NCBI RefSeq assembly: GCF_000240165.1
Contig: NC_017586.1
Location: 4,787,228-4,851,227 of the forward strand
Length of the DNA stretch: 64,000 nucleotides
Direction: 5' to 3'
Origin: Streptantibioticus cattleyicolor NRRL 8057 = DSM 46488
GTDB taxonomy: Bacteria > Actinomycetota > Actinomycetes > Streptomycetales > Streptomycetaceae
Position numbers and translations under genes: made by a program. Of the stretch, positions 29,798-41,520 are shown one piece after another. Each line of letters starts with the position of its first letter. The first letter of the stretch is position 1. The notes below the pieces were generated by a model. It saw only the letters and a program-made list of their open reading frames with translations, had not been told where the DNA came from and made no database searches.

Positions 29798-30082
29798 GTG
29801 TCTGGCCGGACGCGAGCCCGAGCATGCCCTGAGCGAACCTGCGTGGGCTGCCGGAAGCGGGCGGCCAAGCGCGATCTGTTGCGTATCACGACGGTCGAGG
29901 GACGCTGTCTCCCCGATCCACGCGGTACGCTGCCCGGCCGGGGTGCGTATCTGCACCCCGACATGGCGTGTTACGACCTGGCGGTCCGCCGCCGGGCCTT
30001 CCCGCGGGCCCTACGGACCCAGGGACCGCTCGACACGGCGGACCTCCCGCCGTACCTCGGGCGCGAACACGGCACGGCGTAG
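29798..30082 (+). CDS. ylxR: YlxR-family (DUF448) RNA-binding protein
   Basis: 94 residues, basic, cytoplasmic. The family signature is clear: RTCVGCRKRAAKRDLLRI near residues 13-30 and GRGAYLHPDMACYDLAVRRRAF. YlxR proteins sit between nusA and infB in many bacteria; in Firmicutes they have been linked to RNase P. The GTG at 29798 is chosen because GGGGAGG (29781-29787) lies 10 bases upstream; a longer in-frame start at 29741 has no ribosome site. A 201-bp spacer with tandem repeats separates it from infB. Confidence 0.88.
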   Translation: MSGRTRARACPERTCVGCRKRAAKRDLLRITTVEGRCLPDPRGTLPGRGAYLHPDMACYDLAVRRRAFPRALRTQGPLDTADLPPYLGREHGTA

Positions 30083-30196
30083 CGCGGCGACGTGCTACGG
30101 AACAGAAACACACGTCGGAACGCTGTACGGAACGACAGAACGGCACGGGTGACCGTGCGGTCAGGTACCTCGCGAGTCGGAAGTAGGTCGAGATTG

Positions 30197-30229
30197 CGAT
30201 GAGCACTCGATGAGTACGCGATGAGTACG
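30197..30229. repeat. three tandem 11-bp repeats upstream of infB
   Basis: CGATGAGCACT, CGATGAGTACG and CGATGAGTACG follow each other without gaps at 30197, 30208 and 30219, ending 54 bases before the infB start. The 11-bp spacing is close to one helical turn, so the same DNA face is presented three times. Further upstream, three copies of a CGGAAC word occur (30096-30133). Confidence 0.7.
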
Positions 30230-30283
30230 CCCATGAAGTAGCGACGGTCCGGCGGACGACCACCCCGGACCAGAAGGAGCGAT

Positions 30284-33301
<3,018 letters not shown>

Positions 33302-33332
33302 CGCGAGCGGAGGCCGGTCCGGGTACGCCCTG

Positions 33333-33349
33333 GCCCACCACGGGTGGGC
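33333..33349 (+). terminator. small hairpin after infB
   Basis: GCCCACC and GGTGGGC pair perfectly (33333-33339 with 33343-33349) around a 3-base loop, 31 bases past the infB stop codon. Confidence 0.45.
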
Positions 33350-33369
33350 GGGGCGCCGGGCCGGCCGCA

Positions 33370-33411
33370 CCGGGGCCGGTCGGCGGAGGAAATTCCGTCG
33401 ATCGGCCCCGG
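33370..33411 (+). terminator. second hairpin between infB and the DUF503 gene
   Basis: A perfect 9-bp stem (33370-33378 with 33403-33411) encloses 24 bases that can fold further (CGGA/TCCG). With the smaller hairpin at 33333 it may separate infB from the rbfA-truB part or regulate the level of downstream mRNA. Confidence 0.45.
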
Positions 33412-33501
33412 CCGTTGCGGGTACCGTGCACCACAGTGAGCGCCCCTGTCACCGGGGGCACAACGACGAGTGCCTGCCAGGTCGGCTCTGACCTGTTGCC
33501 C

Positions 33502-33795
33502 ATGTATGTAGGGACCTGTTCCTTCGACCTCCTCCTCGGCGACGTGCGATCGCTGAAGGAGAAACGGTCCGTGGTCCGCCCGATCGTCGCCGAGCTGCGC
33601 CGCCGTTTCGCGGTGAGCGCCGCGGAGACCGGCGACCAGGACCTCTACCGGCGGGCCGAGATCGGCATCGCCGTGGTGTCGGGGGAGCCGGCCTTCGTCC
33701 GGGACGTACTGGACCGGTGCGAACGCTGGATGGCCTCCCGGCCCGAGGTGGATCTGCTGTCGGCACGGCAGCGCTTCCACGGCGACGACGACTGA
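33502..33795 (+). CDS. DUF503 family protein
   Basis: 97 residues. The family pattern is plain: MYVGTCSFDLLLGDVRSLKEKRSVVRPIVAELRRRF, then AETGDQDLYRRAEIGIAVVSGEP. Members are small cytoplasmic proteins found next to rbfA in Gram-positive bacteria and are presumed to take part in ribosome or RNA metabolism, though the role is unproven. The ATG at 33502 matches the family's usual start but has no good Shine-Dalgarno sequence; an earlier in-frame start would add about 29 atypical residues. Confidence 0.82.
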   Translation: MYVGTCSFDLLLGDVRSLKEKRSVVRPIVAELRRRFAVSAAETGDQDLYRRAEIGIAVVSGEPAFVRDVLDRCERWMASRPEVDLLSARQRFHGDDD

Positions 33796-33843
33796 GAGCG
33801 TCATGTCGCCACGTCAACGCAGTGAGAAGAAGGAGACGGACAA

Positions 33844-34296
33844 GTGACCGACACCGCGCGGGCGCGCAAGCTGGCGGACCGCATCCGGGTCGTGGTCGCG
33901 GAGACCCTGCAGCGCCGGATCAAGGATCCGCGGCTGGGCTACGTGACGATCACCGACACCCGGGTCACCGGTGACCTGCGGGAGGCGACCGTCTTCTACA
34001 CGGTCCTCGGCGACGAGGAGGAACGGACCGCCTCGGCGGCGGCGCTGGAGAGCGCCAAGGGCGTGCTGCGCTCCGAGGTCGGCCGGCAGACCGGGGTGCG
34101 TTTCACCCCGACCCTCACCTTCGTGCTGGACGCCGTCCCGGACACCGCCCGTACCATCGACGACCTGCTGGCCAAGGCGCGCGCCTCCGACGACGAGGTC
34201 CGCCGGGCCGCCGAGGGCAAGGGGTACGCCGGGGAAGCCGACCCGTACCGCAAGCCGGCCGCGGACGACGGCGACGACACCGCGGACGAGGCGTGA
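33844..34296 (+). CDS. rbfA: 30S ribosome-binding factor RbfA
   Basis: 150 residues. Binds the 30S subunit during 16S rRNA 5'-end maturation and cold adaptation. Recognised by [40 protein letters not shown] and the KH-like fold through [23 protein letters not shown]. The C-terminal 35 residues are acidic. The GTG has AGAAGGAG about 9 bases upstream. Its stop overlaps the truB start (GTGA), so the two are translationally coupled. Confidence 0.94.
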   Translation: MTDTARARKLADRIRVVVAETLQRRIKDPRLGYVTITDTRVTGDLREATVFYTVLGDEEERTASAAALESAKGVLRSEVGRQTGVRFTPTLTFVLDAVPDTARTIDDLLAKARASDDEVRRAAEGKGYAGEADPYRKPAADDGDDTADEA

Positions 34297-35192
34297 GGCG
34301 CTCCGGCACGGGTCCGGACGGGCTGGTCGTCGTCGACAAGCCCGCCGGGCTCACCTCGCACACCGTCGTCTCCCGGATCCGCAAGCTGGCCGGCACCCGG
34401 CGGGTGGGCCACGCCGGCACGCTGGACCCGATGGCCACCGGCGTGCTGGTGATCGGCGTCGAACGGGCCACCCGGCTCCTCGGCCACCTGGCGCTGACCA
34501 GCAAGACGTACCAGGCCACCATCAGGCTCGGCCAGGACACCGTCACCGACGACGCCGAGGGCGAGGTGACCGCCACCGCCTCCGCGGCGCGGGTCACCCG
34601 GGCGGCGATCGACACCGGCATCGCCAAGCTGACCGGCGACATCCTCCAGGTGCCCGCCAAGGTCAGCGCGATCAAGGTGGACGGGCAGCGCTCGCACCGG
34701 CTGGTGCGGGCCGGCGAGGAGTTCGAGCTGGCCGCGCGGCCGGTGACCGTCTCCGCGTTCACGCTGCACGAGGTGCGCCAGGCCACCGCGGCCGACGGCA
34801 CCCCGCTGCTCGACCTGGACGTCACCGTCGACTGCTCCTCGGGCACCTACGTGCGGGCGCTCGCCCGCGACCTCGGCGCCGACCTGGGCACCGGCGGCCA
34901 CCTGACCGCGCTGCGCCGCACCCGGGTCGGCCCCTACACCCTGGAGCAGGCGCACACCCTGGAGCAGCTCACCGACTCCTTCGGCGTGCTGCCCATCGGC
35001 GAGGCCGCCGCGGCGGCGTTCCCGCGCTGGGACGTGGACGAGGAGAAGGCCCGCCGGCTGATCAACGGCGTACGGCAGAAGGCCCCCGGGCTCGGCCCCG
35101 GCCCCATAGCGGTCTTCGGGCCGCAGGAGAGGTTCATCGCGCTGGTCGAGGAGCGGCGCGGGGAGACGAAGATCCTCGCCGGCTTCGCCTGA
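34293..35192 (+). CDS. truB: tRNA pseudouridine(55) synthase TruB
   Basis: 299 residues. Makes pseudouridine 55 in the T-arm of tRNAs. The catalytic Asp is in [26 protein letters not shown] and [15 protein letters not shown] are the other family motifs. A C-terminal PUA-like domain spans about residues 235-297. The GTG start overlaps the rbfA stop. It is followed after 143 GC-rich bases by ribF. Confidence 0.94.
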   Translation: MRRSGTGPDGLVVVDKPAGLTSHTVVSRIRKLAGTRRVGHAGTLDPMATGVLVIGVERATRLLGHLALTSKTYQATIRLGQDTVTDDAEGEVTATASAARVTRAAIDTGIAKLTGDILQVPAKVSAIKVDGQRSHRLVRAGEEFELAARPVTVSAFTLHEVRQATAADGTPLLDLDVTVDCSSGTYVRALARDLGADLGTGGHLTALRRTRVGPYTLEQAHTLEQLTDSFGVLPIGEAAAAAFPRWDVDEEKARRLINGVRQKAPGLGPGPIAVFGPQERFIALVEERRGETKILAGFA

Positions 35193-35335
35193 CCGGCGGG
35201 GCCGCCGGGGCGGCCCGGGCACCGCGGGCCGGCCGGCGTGCGGCCCGGCCCGGCGGCCGGTGGCCCCCGCCCGACCCCGTAGTCTTGGACCCGGCACATC
35301 GAAAGAGTCAATCGGTCGGGCGAGGAGCGGTCACA

Positions 35336-36286
35336 GTGGAGCGCTGGCGGGGCTTGGAGGACGTTCCCGGGGGATGGGGGCGGAGCGTCGTCACCATCGG
35401 CTCGTACGACGGCGTCCACCGCGGGCACCAGCTCATCATCGGGCGGGCCGTGGAACGCGCCCGGGAGCTGGGCATCCCGTCGGTCGTGGTCACCTTCGAC
35501 CCGCACCCCAGCGAGGTGGTCCGCCCCGGCAGCCACCCGCCGCTGCTCGCCGCCCACCACCGGCGCGCCGAACTCATGGCCGAACTGGGCGTGGACGCGC
35601 TGCTGATCCTGCCGTTCACCACCGAGTTCTCCGAGCTGTCGGCGGGGGACTTCGTGCGCACCGTGCTGGTGGAGGCGCTGGGCGCCAAGGTGGTCGTGGA
35701 GGGCCCCAACTTCCGCTTCGGCCACAAGGCCGCCGGCGACGTGGAGTACCTGTCGGCGCTGGGCCTGAAGTACGACTACGAGGTCGAGGTGGTCGACCTG
35801 TTCGTGACCGGTGAGGCCGGCGGCGGACTGCCGTTCTCCTCCACCCTGACCCGGCGGCTGATCGCCGAGGGCGACGTGGCCGGCGCGATGGAGATCCTGG
35901 GCCGCCCGCACCGCGTCGAGGGCGTCGTGGTGCGCGGAGCGCAGCGCGGCCGGGCGCTGGGCTACCCCACCGCCAACGTGGAGACGCTGCCGCACTCGGC
36001 GATCCCGGCGGACGGCGTCTACGCCGGATGGCTGGTGGTCGAGGGCGAGGTGATGCCCGCCGCGATCTCGGTGGGCACCAACCCGACCTTCGACGGCACC
36101 GCCCGCACCGTCGAGGCGTACGCCATCGACCGGGTGGGCCTGGACCTGTACGGGCTCCACGTGGCCGTGGACTTCCTGGCGTTCCTGCGCGGCCAGGAGA
36201 AGTTCGACTCCGTGGACGCGCTGCTGGAGCGGATGGCCGACGACGTCAAGCGGGCCCGGGAACTGCTGGAGTCGGCGGAGGCGTGA
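35336..36286 (+). CDS. ribF: bifunctional riboflavin kinase/FAD synthetase
   Basis: 316 residues. Phosphorylates riboflavin to FMN and adenylates FMN to FAD. The N-terminal FAD-synthetase domain has the nucleotidyl-transferase motif TIGSYDGVHRGHQ (HxGH type) and VVEGPNFRFGHKAAGD. The C-terminal kinase domain has GRALGYPTANV and GTNPTFDG. The GTG at 35336 has GAGGAG 8 bases upstream and places the motif at residue 20, as usual. Closes the infB-truB series; a strong terminator follows. Confidence 0.94.
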   Translation: MERWRGLEDVPGGWGRSVVTIGSYDGVHRGHQLIIGRAVERARELGIPSVVVTFDPHPSEVVRPGSHPPLLAAHHRRAELMAELGVDALLILPFTTEFSELSAGDFVRTVLVEALGAKVVVEGPNFRFGHKAAGDVEYLSALGLKYDYEVEVVDLFVTGEAGGGLPFSSTLTRRLIAEGDVAGAMEILGRPHRVEGVVVRGAQRGRALGYPTANVETLPHSAIPADGVYAGWLVVEGEVMPAAISVGTNPTFDGTARTVEAYAIDRVGLDLYGLHVAVDFLAFLRGQEKFDSVDALLERMADDVKRARELLESAEA

Positions 36287-36312
36287 GCCCCGCCGCCCGG
36301 CGGATACGGAAG

Positions 36313-36351
36313 AAGGGGCCGCCCGGACGTCTCGCGTCCGGGCGGCCCCTT
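36313..36351. terminator. bidirectional terminator between ribF and the EspI-like gene
   Basis: A perfect 17-bp stem (36313-36329 with 36335-36351) with a 5-base loop lies between convergent genes, with AA/TT at its base. It can stop transcription from both sides. Confidence 0.9.
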
Positions 36352-36372
36352 CTAGCGTGCGGTGTCAGGGCG

Positions 36373-38958
36373 TCACTGCTGCGGCGGCGGGGGCGGCGGG
36401 TAGCCGTACCCCTGCGGCGGCTGCGGCCAGCCGGGCGGCGGGTGCTCGGCGCCGGGGTGCTGCTGCGGGGGAGCCTGGTCGGGGCCGGACTGGCCCTGCC
36501 GTTCGACGGAGCCGGGCTGCGCCGGCCAGTGCGGCGCAGGGCCGGGGGCCGGGGCGTAGCCGGGCGGCACGGCCCCGTACGGCGCCGCCGGGAAGGCGCC
36601 CTCCCCGGTGCCGTACGGCTGGCCCTGGCCCGGCACCGGGGGTGCCAGGTGCGGCGGCTGCGCCTGGCCCTCGCCCTGCGTCCACAGCCCTTGTGCCTGC
36701 TGGGCCCGGGTGAAGTCCTCGGCGACCATCGCGGCGAGGTTGAAGTACGCCTCCCGTGTCTTGGGCCGCATCATGTCCAGGTCGACCTCGGCGCCCGCGG
36801 CCAGGTGCTCGTCGAACGGCACCACCACGACCCCCCGGCAGCGGGTCTCGAAGTGGGCCACGATGTCCTCGACCTTGATCATCTTGCCGGTCTCGCGGAC
36901 CCCGGAGATCACCGTCAGGCTGCGCTGCACCAGCTCGGCGTAGCCGTGCGCGGAGAGCCAGTCCAGCGTGGTGCTGGCGCTGCTGGCGCCGTCGACGGAG
37001 GGGGTGGAGATGATGATGAGCTGGTCGGCGAGGTCGAGCACGCCGCGCATGGCGCTGTAGAGCAGCCCGGTGCCCGAGTCGGTGAGGATGATCGGGTACT
37101 GCCGCCCCAGCACGTCGATGGCGCGCCGGTAGTCCTCGTCGTTGAAGGTCGTGGAGACCGCCGGGTCCACGTCGTTGGCGATGATCTCCAGCCCGGAGGG
37201 GGCCTGCGAGGTGAACCGCCGGATGTCCATGTAGCTGTGCAGGTACGGGATGGCCTGCACCAGGTCGCGGATGGTGGCGCCGGTCTCCCGGCGCACCCGG
37301 CGGCCGAGCGTGCCGGCGTCCGGGTTGGCGTCGATCGCCAGGATCTTGTCCTGCCGCTCGGAGGCGAGGGTGGAGCCCAGCGCGGTGGTCGTGGTGGTCT
37401 TGCCGACGCCGCCCTTGAGGCTGATCACGGCTATCCGGTAGCAGGAGAGCACCGGGGTGCGGATCAGCTCAAGCTTGCGCTGGCGCTCGGCCTCGGCCGC
37501 CTTGCCGCCGATGCGGAACGGGGAGCGGCCGGGCAGGTTGCCGCCGGGCTTGCGGACCTTGGGCTGGTTGCGCAGCAGCCGGTCGGAGGAGAGCTCGACG
37601 GCCGCGGTGTACCCCAGCGGGGCCCCGCCCACGGTGCGCTGCCGCTGCTCGGGGGAGACCGTGGGCCAGCCGCCGGTACGCGGATCGGCCGGCGGCTGGA
37701 CGCCGTCCGGGGTGGCCGGCGGCATCGGCACGCCGGGCTGGCCGGGGTGCGGGTAGCCGTAGCCGGGCTGCGGCGGATGGGGCTGCGCGGGCGGCTGCGG
37801 GTAGCCGTAACCGGTGGGCGGGGCGGGCGGGTTGGCGGGGTGGCCGCCGAACGCCGGTGCGTTGAGCGGGGGTTGCTGGGCGGTGCCGTCGGGGCCCGGG
37901 GCGGGCGGCGGCAACGGGGCGCCGGTGGCGTACGGGTTGGCCGGGTACGCCGGGCCGGGCGGCGGCATGTGCGGCGGGTAGCCGGGGGCCGGCGGCTGCG
38001 GTGCCGGGGGCGCGGCGTCGGCGGGGTGCGGCGCGGGCGGGGCGGCGGGCGGCGGGGCCGGCTGGTACTGCGGCGGCAGCGGCGGCACCGCGTTCTGCGG
38101 GGCGGGCGCGGGCGGCCAGCCGGGGGCGGCGGGCTGCGGCGCGGCCGGCGGCGGGGTCGCGTTGGGCGGGGCCGGGTGCGGGGCGCCCTCGGCGGCGGCG
38201 CCGTGCGTCGCGTCGGCCTGCGCCCACGGCGGCGCGGGGGCCGGTGCCGTCGGGGTGCCGCCGGGCGCGGCGTCGGCCGGGGGCGTCTCGGGGACGGGCG
38301 GAACGGCGGGCGCCGGGGCGGCCGGCGGCTGCGCGGGGGCGGGGGGCCGGGGACCGGCGGGGTCGGCGGCGTCGCCGGTGGCCGGGGCGGCGGGCGGCGC
38401 GGCCGGCGCCGGGGTGGCCGACGGGGTCGACTGGGCCGCGGCGGCCTGCGACGGGCCGGCCGGATCGCCCGGACCCGCCGCCTCCTTGAGCTTCTTCATC
38501 GACAGCGCCGAGAACCGTTCGGTGGAGCGGGACACCTCCGGCGACATCCCCGGGTTGTCCGGCACGACGGTGCTGCCCGCGGCCTCCGCGGGGCCGGCGG
38601 CGGGCTCCTGGAGCTTCTTGGGGTCCTTCAGCGACAGCGCGCTGAAGCGCATCGTGGACTGGTGGGGCACCGCGCCCTTGGGCTCGCCCCCGTCCGGCGC
38701 CGGGTCGTCCGCCCGCACGCCGGACGCGCCGGTGTCGCCCGGCGCCGGGATCAGCGGCGGGCCCTGCGGGGGCGGCGGCACCACCTTGGGCGCGGGCGCC
38801 GACTCGGACTCCTCGGTCGCGGACGAACCACCGGCGTCCTCACCATTCGTCATGTACCAGGCGGGCGGCGTGTAGTCGATGGTGAACTCGCCCGTGTAGT
38901 CGGCTTCGGTCGACCGCCCGTCGCCGCCGACGCGGTTCTCGTCCCGATCGCTGCTCAC
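36373..38958 (-). CDS. ESX-associated ParA/EspI-like ATPase with long proline-rich N terminus
   Basis: 861 residues. The first 470 residues or so are disordered and rich in Pro, Ala and Gly. Two short copies of a conserved word lie inside: RFSALSL at 104-110 and RFSALSM at 148-154, each followed by lysines. A ParA/MinD-type ATPase follows with the deviant Walker [20 protein letters not shown] and [11 protein letters not shown]. The C terminus is again proline-rich. The layout matches mycobacterial EspI, which can repress ESX-1 secretion under low ATP, and the ParA-like proteins at the edge of streptomycete type VII loci. The GTG at 38958 has AGGAGG 4-5 bases upstream. It probably interacts with the secretion machinery at the inner membrane. 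Confidence 0.82.
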
Positions 38959-39173
38959 TGTGCCTCCTGGATCGCTGTCATGCTCGCGAACGGCCATGTC
39001 GTCGCGGGCGCGCGGCACTTGAGGGTGGCGGCGGCGACCGCCGCGTCCCACGGTGGAACTGTCCCCCGCACCGCGGCAGCCCGCGCCGGCCGGCCCCCGC
39101 TCCGTGTTCCAGGGGTCCCGCGGAGCCCGGACGGGACACCTGCCCGTACGCACTCCCTGCCGCTCTCAAGGAC

Positions 39174-39179
39174 AGCCTA
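39174..39179 (-). promoter_or_regulatory. possible -10 element for the EspI-like gene
   Basis: TAGGCT on the minus strand lies about 215 bases upstream of the gene. The 334-bp gap (38959-39292) otherwise holds only GC-rich sequence; no other site or gene was recognised. Confidence 0.3.
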
Positions 39180-39292
39180 ATCGTGCCGCGCCCCTCGACG
39201 GCAGGGCCTTCACCCCGCCACCACGGCGAGGCCGTCCCGCCCCCGCCGTACCCGGCGGCCGGGGCGAGCGGCCCGACAACCCGGCGCCGCCG

Positions 39293-40003
39293 TCAGTCCA
39301 CCCGGCGGGCGACGCCGAGCAGCGCCGTCTCCTCCGCGGTCGGCCGGGTGGTGACCACCTCGCGGTACGTGCGCGTACACCACATCGTGACGTTGTCGGC
39401 CAGCTCCGGCAGCGTCCCGGCCTCCGGCGCCGGCACCGACATCACCCGGCCGATCAGCCGTGCCTCGTCCGGCGAGACCCGCTGGACACCCACCACCGAG
39501 GCGCTCTCCAGCAATTGCGGCGCGGTGGGCCCCAGGTACGGAAGGAGCGTCAGCACCGACTGCCACGGCGCCGCCGTCACCCGTCCCCGGGGCGGCCGTA
39601 TCCCGGCGTCCCGCACCACCAGCACCGGCGAGGTCACCGAGGCGCCCTGCGGCGGCACCCGGCCGACCTCGTGCACCGTCACGCACTGCTGGCCGCCGCC
39701 CGCCGCCTGGGCCAGCGCCGACCACAACCGGGGCCGGCCGGTCTCCACGGCCACCCGGGCCCCGACGGCCGCGGTGCGCAACGCGATCACCTGGGCCGTC
39801 CACACCCCGCCGACCAGCACGACCTCCAGCGGGGCAGGCCGCCCCAGCCCCAGCACCGCCGGTCTGCCCTGGGCGTCCGCGCCGATCACCACGCCGTCGT
39901 CACCGACCGGCAGACCGACGCCGCCGAGCTGCTCCACCGGCAGCGTGTGCCGCACCCGGCGCGGCCCGCGCAGCCCCGAACCCAGCCGACCCCGTGCCCT
40001 CAC
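39293..40003 (-). CDS. type VII locus protein of unknown function, coupled to eccE
   Basis: 236 residues, not assigned to a known family by eye. It has no signal peptide and no clear membrane helix. It is rich in short beta-strand-like segments (DDGVVIGADAQGRPAVLGLG, PLEVVLVGGVWTAQVIALR) and repeats the small-residue pattern seen in EccE's soluble part. This suggests a cytosolic partner of the secretion complex. Its GTG overlaps the eccE stop codon (GTGA), so it is translated together with EccE. The same arrangement is seen next to eccE in other streptomycetes, as far as can be recalled. Confidence 0.65.
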   Translation of the reverse strand: MRARGRLGSGLRGPRRVRHTLPVEQLGGVGLPVGDDGVVIGADAQGRPAVLGLGRPAPLEVVLVGGVWTAQVIALRTAAVGARVAVETGRPRLWSALAQAAGGGQQCVTVHEVGRVPPQGASVTSPVLVVRDAGIRPPRGRVTAAPWQSVLTLLPYLGPTAPQLLESASVVGVQRVSPDEARLIGRVMSVPAPEAGTLPELADNVTMWCTRTYREVVTTRPTAEETALLGVARRVD

Positions 40004-41295
40004 CGCGTACCTCCCAACGGCAGCGTCGCCAGCGCCCCCGGCACCTGCTCGTGGTCCAGGCGCACCAGACCGACCTTGACCCCGCGCGCCGCCCGCTCCA
40101 ACTGCCGACGCGCCGCCGTCAGTTCACCGTCGCTGCGCCCGGTGATCCGCACGTGCCCGGTGAGCGCCGCCCCGCCGCCCGGCCCACGGCCCACGGTGAG
40201 CGAGAAGGTGCTCGCCAGCGCGGGCATCGAGGTGAGCAGCGCGACCAGGTTGGGCGCCGGGGTGGCCCCGGGGCCCAACCGGGGCCAGCGGGCCACCCAG
40301 TACGTGGTGTGCCAGCGGTCGTCGCACCGCCAGGTGCGGGCCGTCTCCCGGGTGCGGCGCGCCGGGACGTCCGCCCGGCCCGCCCGCTCGCCGGCTCGCG
40401 GGTTGGCGCAACTCGCCGTCTCCACCGCCGACATCAGCTCCGCCTCGGTCAGCAGCGTCGCCTCGAAACCGGCCGCCGCCAACCGCGCGGCGAGCTGGTC
40501 GGCCGCCCGCACCACCGCCCGCTGCGCCCCGGCCAGGCCACCGCCCCGGGCCCGCACCGCCTCCGCGCACAACTGCGGGTCGAGCTTGAGCGCCACCCAC
40601 GTCAGCCGCACCGCGGGCGCCCCCGAACCGGCCTGCAACGGACCGTAGGAGCGGGCGGCCAGCGCCTCACCGGGCAGATGCGGGGCCGGCGCCGGCTGGG
40701 TGTGCTGGACCACCTGCACCGACTCCAGGCGTATGCCGTCCACCTCCAGCGCCCCGTACAGCAAATCCAGCGGCAGCGGACGCGCGGTGCGCCCCGGGCG
40801 CAGCGGACGGTCGCGCGACTGGACCAGGAGCACCGCGGAGAGGAACGTGCCGTCCCCCACCAGCCCGGCCTCCCGCCCGCCCCGGCCCGTCCAGCGGTAG
40901 GTGCGCAGACTCGGATCGCACTCCACGGCGGGGGCGAACCCCGGATCGACCCCGGCCGCCGGGGACCCGGTCGCGGACCTGCGGCGCCGGGCCAGCCCCC
41001 AGGCCGCCAGCAGCCACTCCAGGGCCGGCCGATGCCTGCGCCGCACCACCGCCACCAGCACCAGCGCTGCGGCCACCACCGCGGCCGGCACCAGCAGCCA
41101 CGGCTCGGTGACGTACGCCAGCAGCAGCACGGCCGCCGCCGCCTCCACCAGCACCAACTGCTGCAACCGCACCGGGCCCAGCCGCCCCGTCCGGGGCTGC
41201 GGCCGGGGCACCACACCGGGACCGGACGCACCGGCCCGCGGGTCCGGCGCACCGGAAGCGCGCCGCGCCCCCCGGACCGTCACCGTGCCGCTCAT
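40000..41295 (-). CDS. eccE: type VII secretion protein EccE
   Basis: About 431 residues. Component of the ESX inner-membrane complex. Two adjacent N-terminal membrane helices (LVLVEAAAAVLLLAYV and LLVPAAVVAAALVLVAVV, about residues 45-85) are followed by a soluble domain with RTYRWTGRGGREAGLVGDG and the conserved ALKLDPQLCAEAV. The ATG at 41295 is chosen because it is preceded by a G-rich ribosome site and leaves a short N terminus before the helices; an upstream start is possible. The gene is divergent from eccB across 225 bases, so the two arms of the locus share a promoter region. Confidence 0.82.
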   Translation of the reverse strand: MSGTVTVRGARRASGAPDPRAGASGPGVVPRPQPRTGRLGPVRLQQLVLVEAAAAVLLLAYVTEPWLLVPAAVVAAALVLVAVVRRRHRPALEWLLAAWGLARRRRSATGSPAAGVDPGFAPAVECDPSLRTYRWTGRGGREAGLVGDGTFLSAVLLVQSRDRPLRPGRTARPLPLDLLYGALEVDGIRLESVQVVQHTQPAPAPHLPGEALAARSYGPLQAGSGAPAVRLTWVALKLDPQLCAEAVRARGGGLAGAQRAVVRAADQLAARLAAAGFEATLLTEAELMSAVETASCANPRAGERAGRADVPARRTRETARTWRCDDRWHTTYWVARWPRLGPGATPAPNLVALLTSMPALASTFSLTVGRGPGGGAALTGHVRITGRSDGELTAARRQLERAARGVKVGLVRLDHEQVPGALATLPLGGTR

Positions 41296-41520
41296 CCCCG
41301 CCACCCCCTGCGCGTACTGCCGCGAACCGCCCTGCCGCGGTCGCCGGTCCGGAGCGCCCAGCCGCACCCGCGCGGCACACCCCGACCCTCAACCGGCATA
41401 GTAGAGGCCCGGTACGACAACGCCCGTCCGGCGAGCGCCGAGCGCGCCCGGAACGGGCCACCGGTGACGTCCGGCCGACAGCGTCCGGAACGTGCACGGC
41501 TGGGGGAGGCACACGCAGGC

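Noticed and set aside
33415-33501. Longer start for the DUF503 gene
   Set aside because: The extra 29 residues are unlike the family, whose members begin at MYVG.
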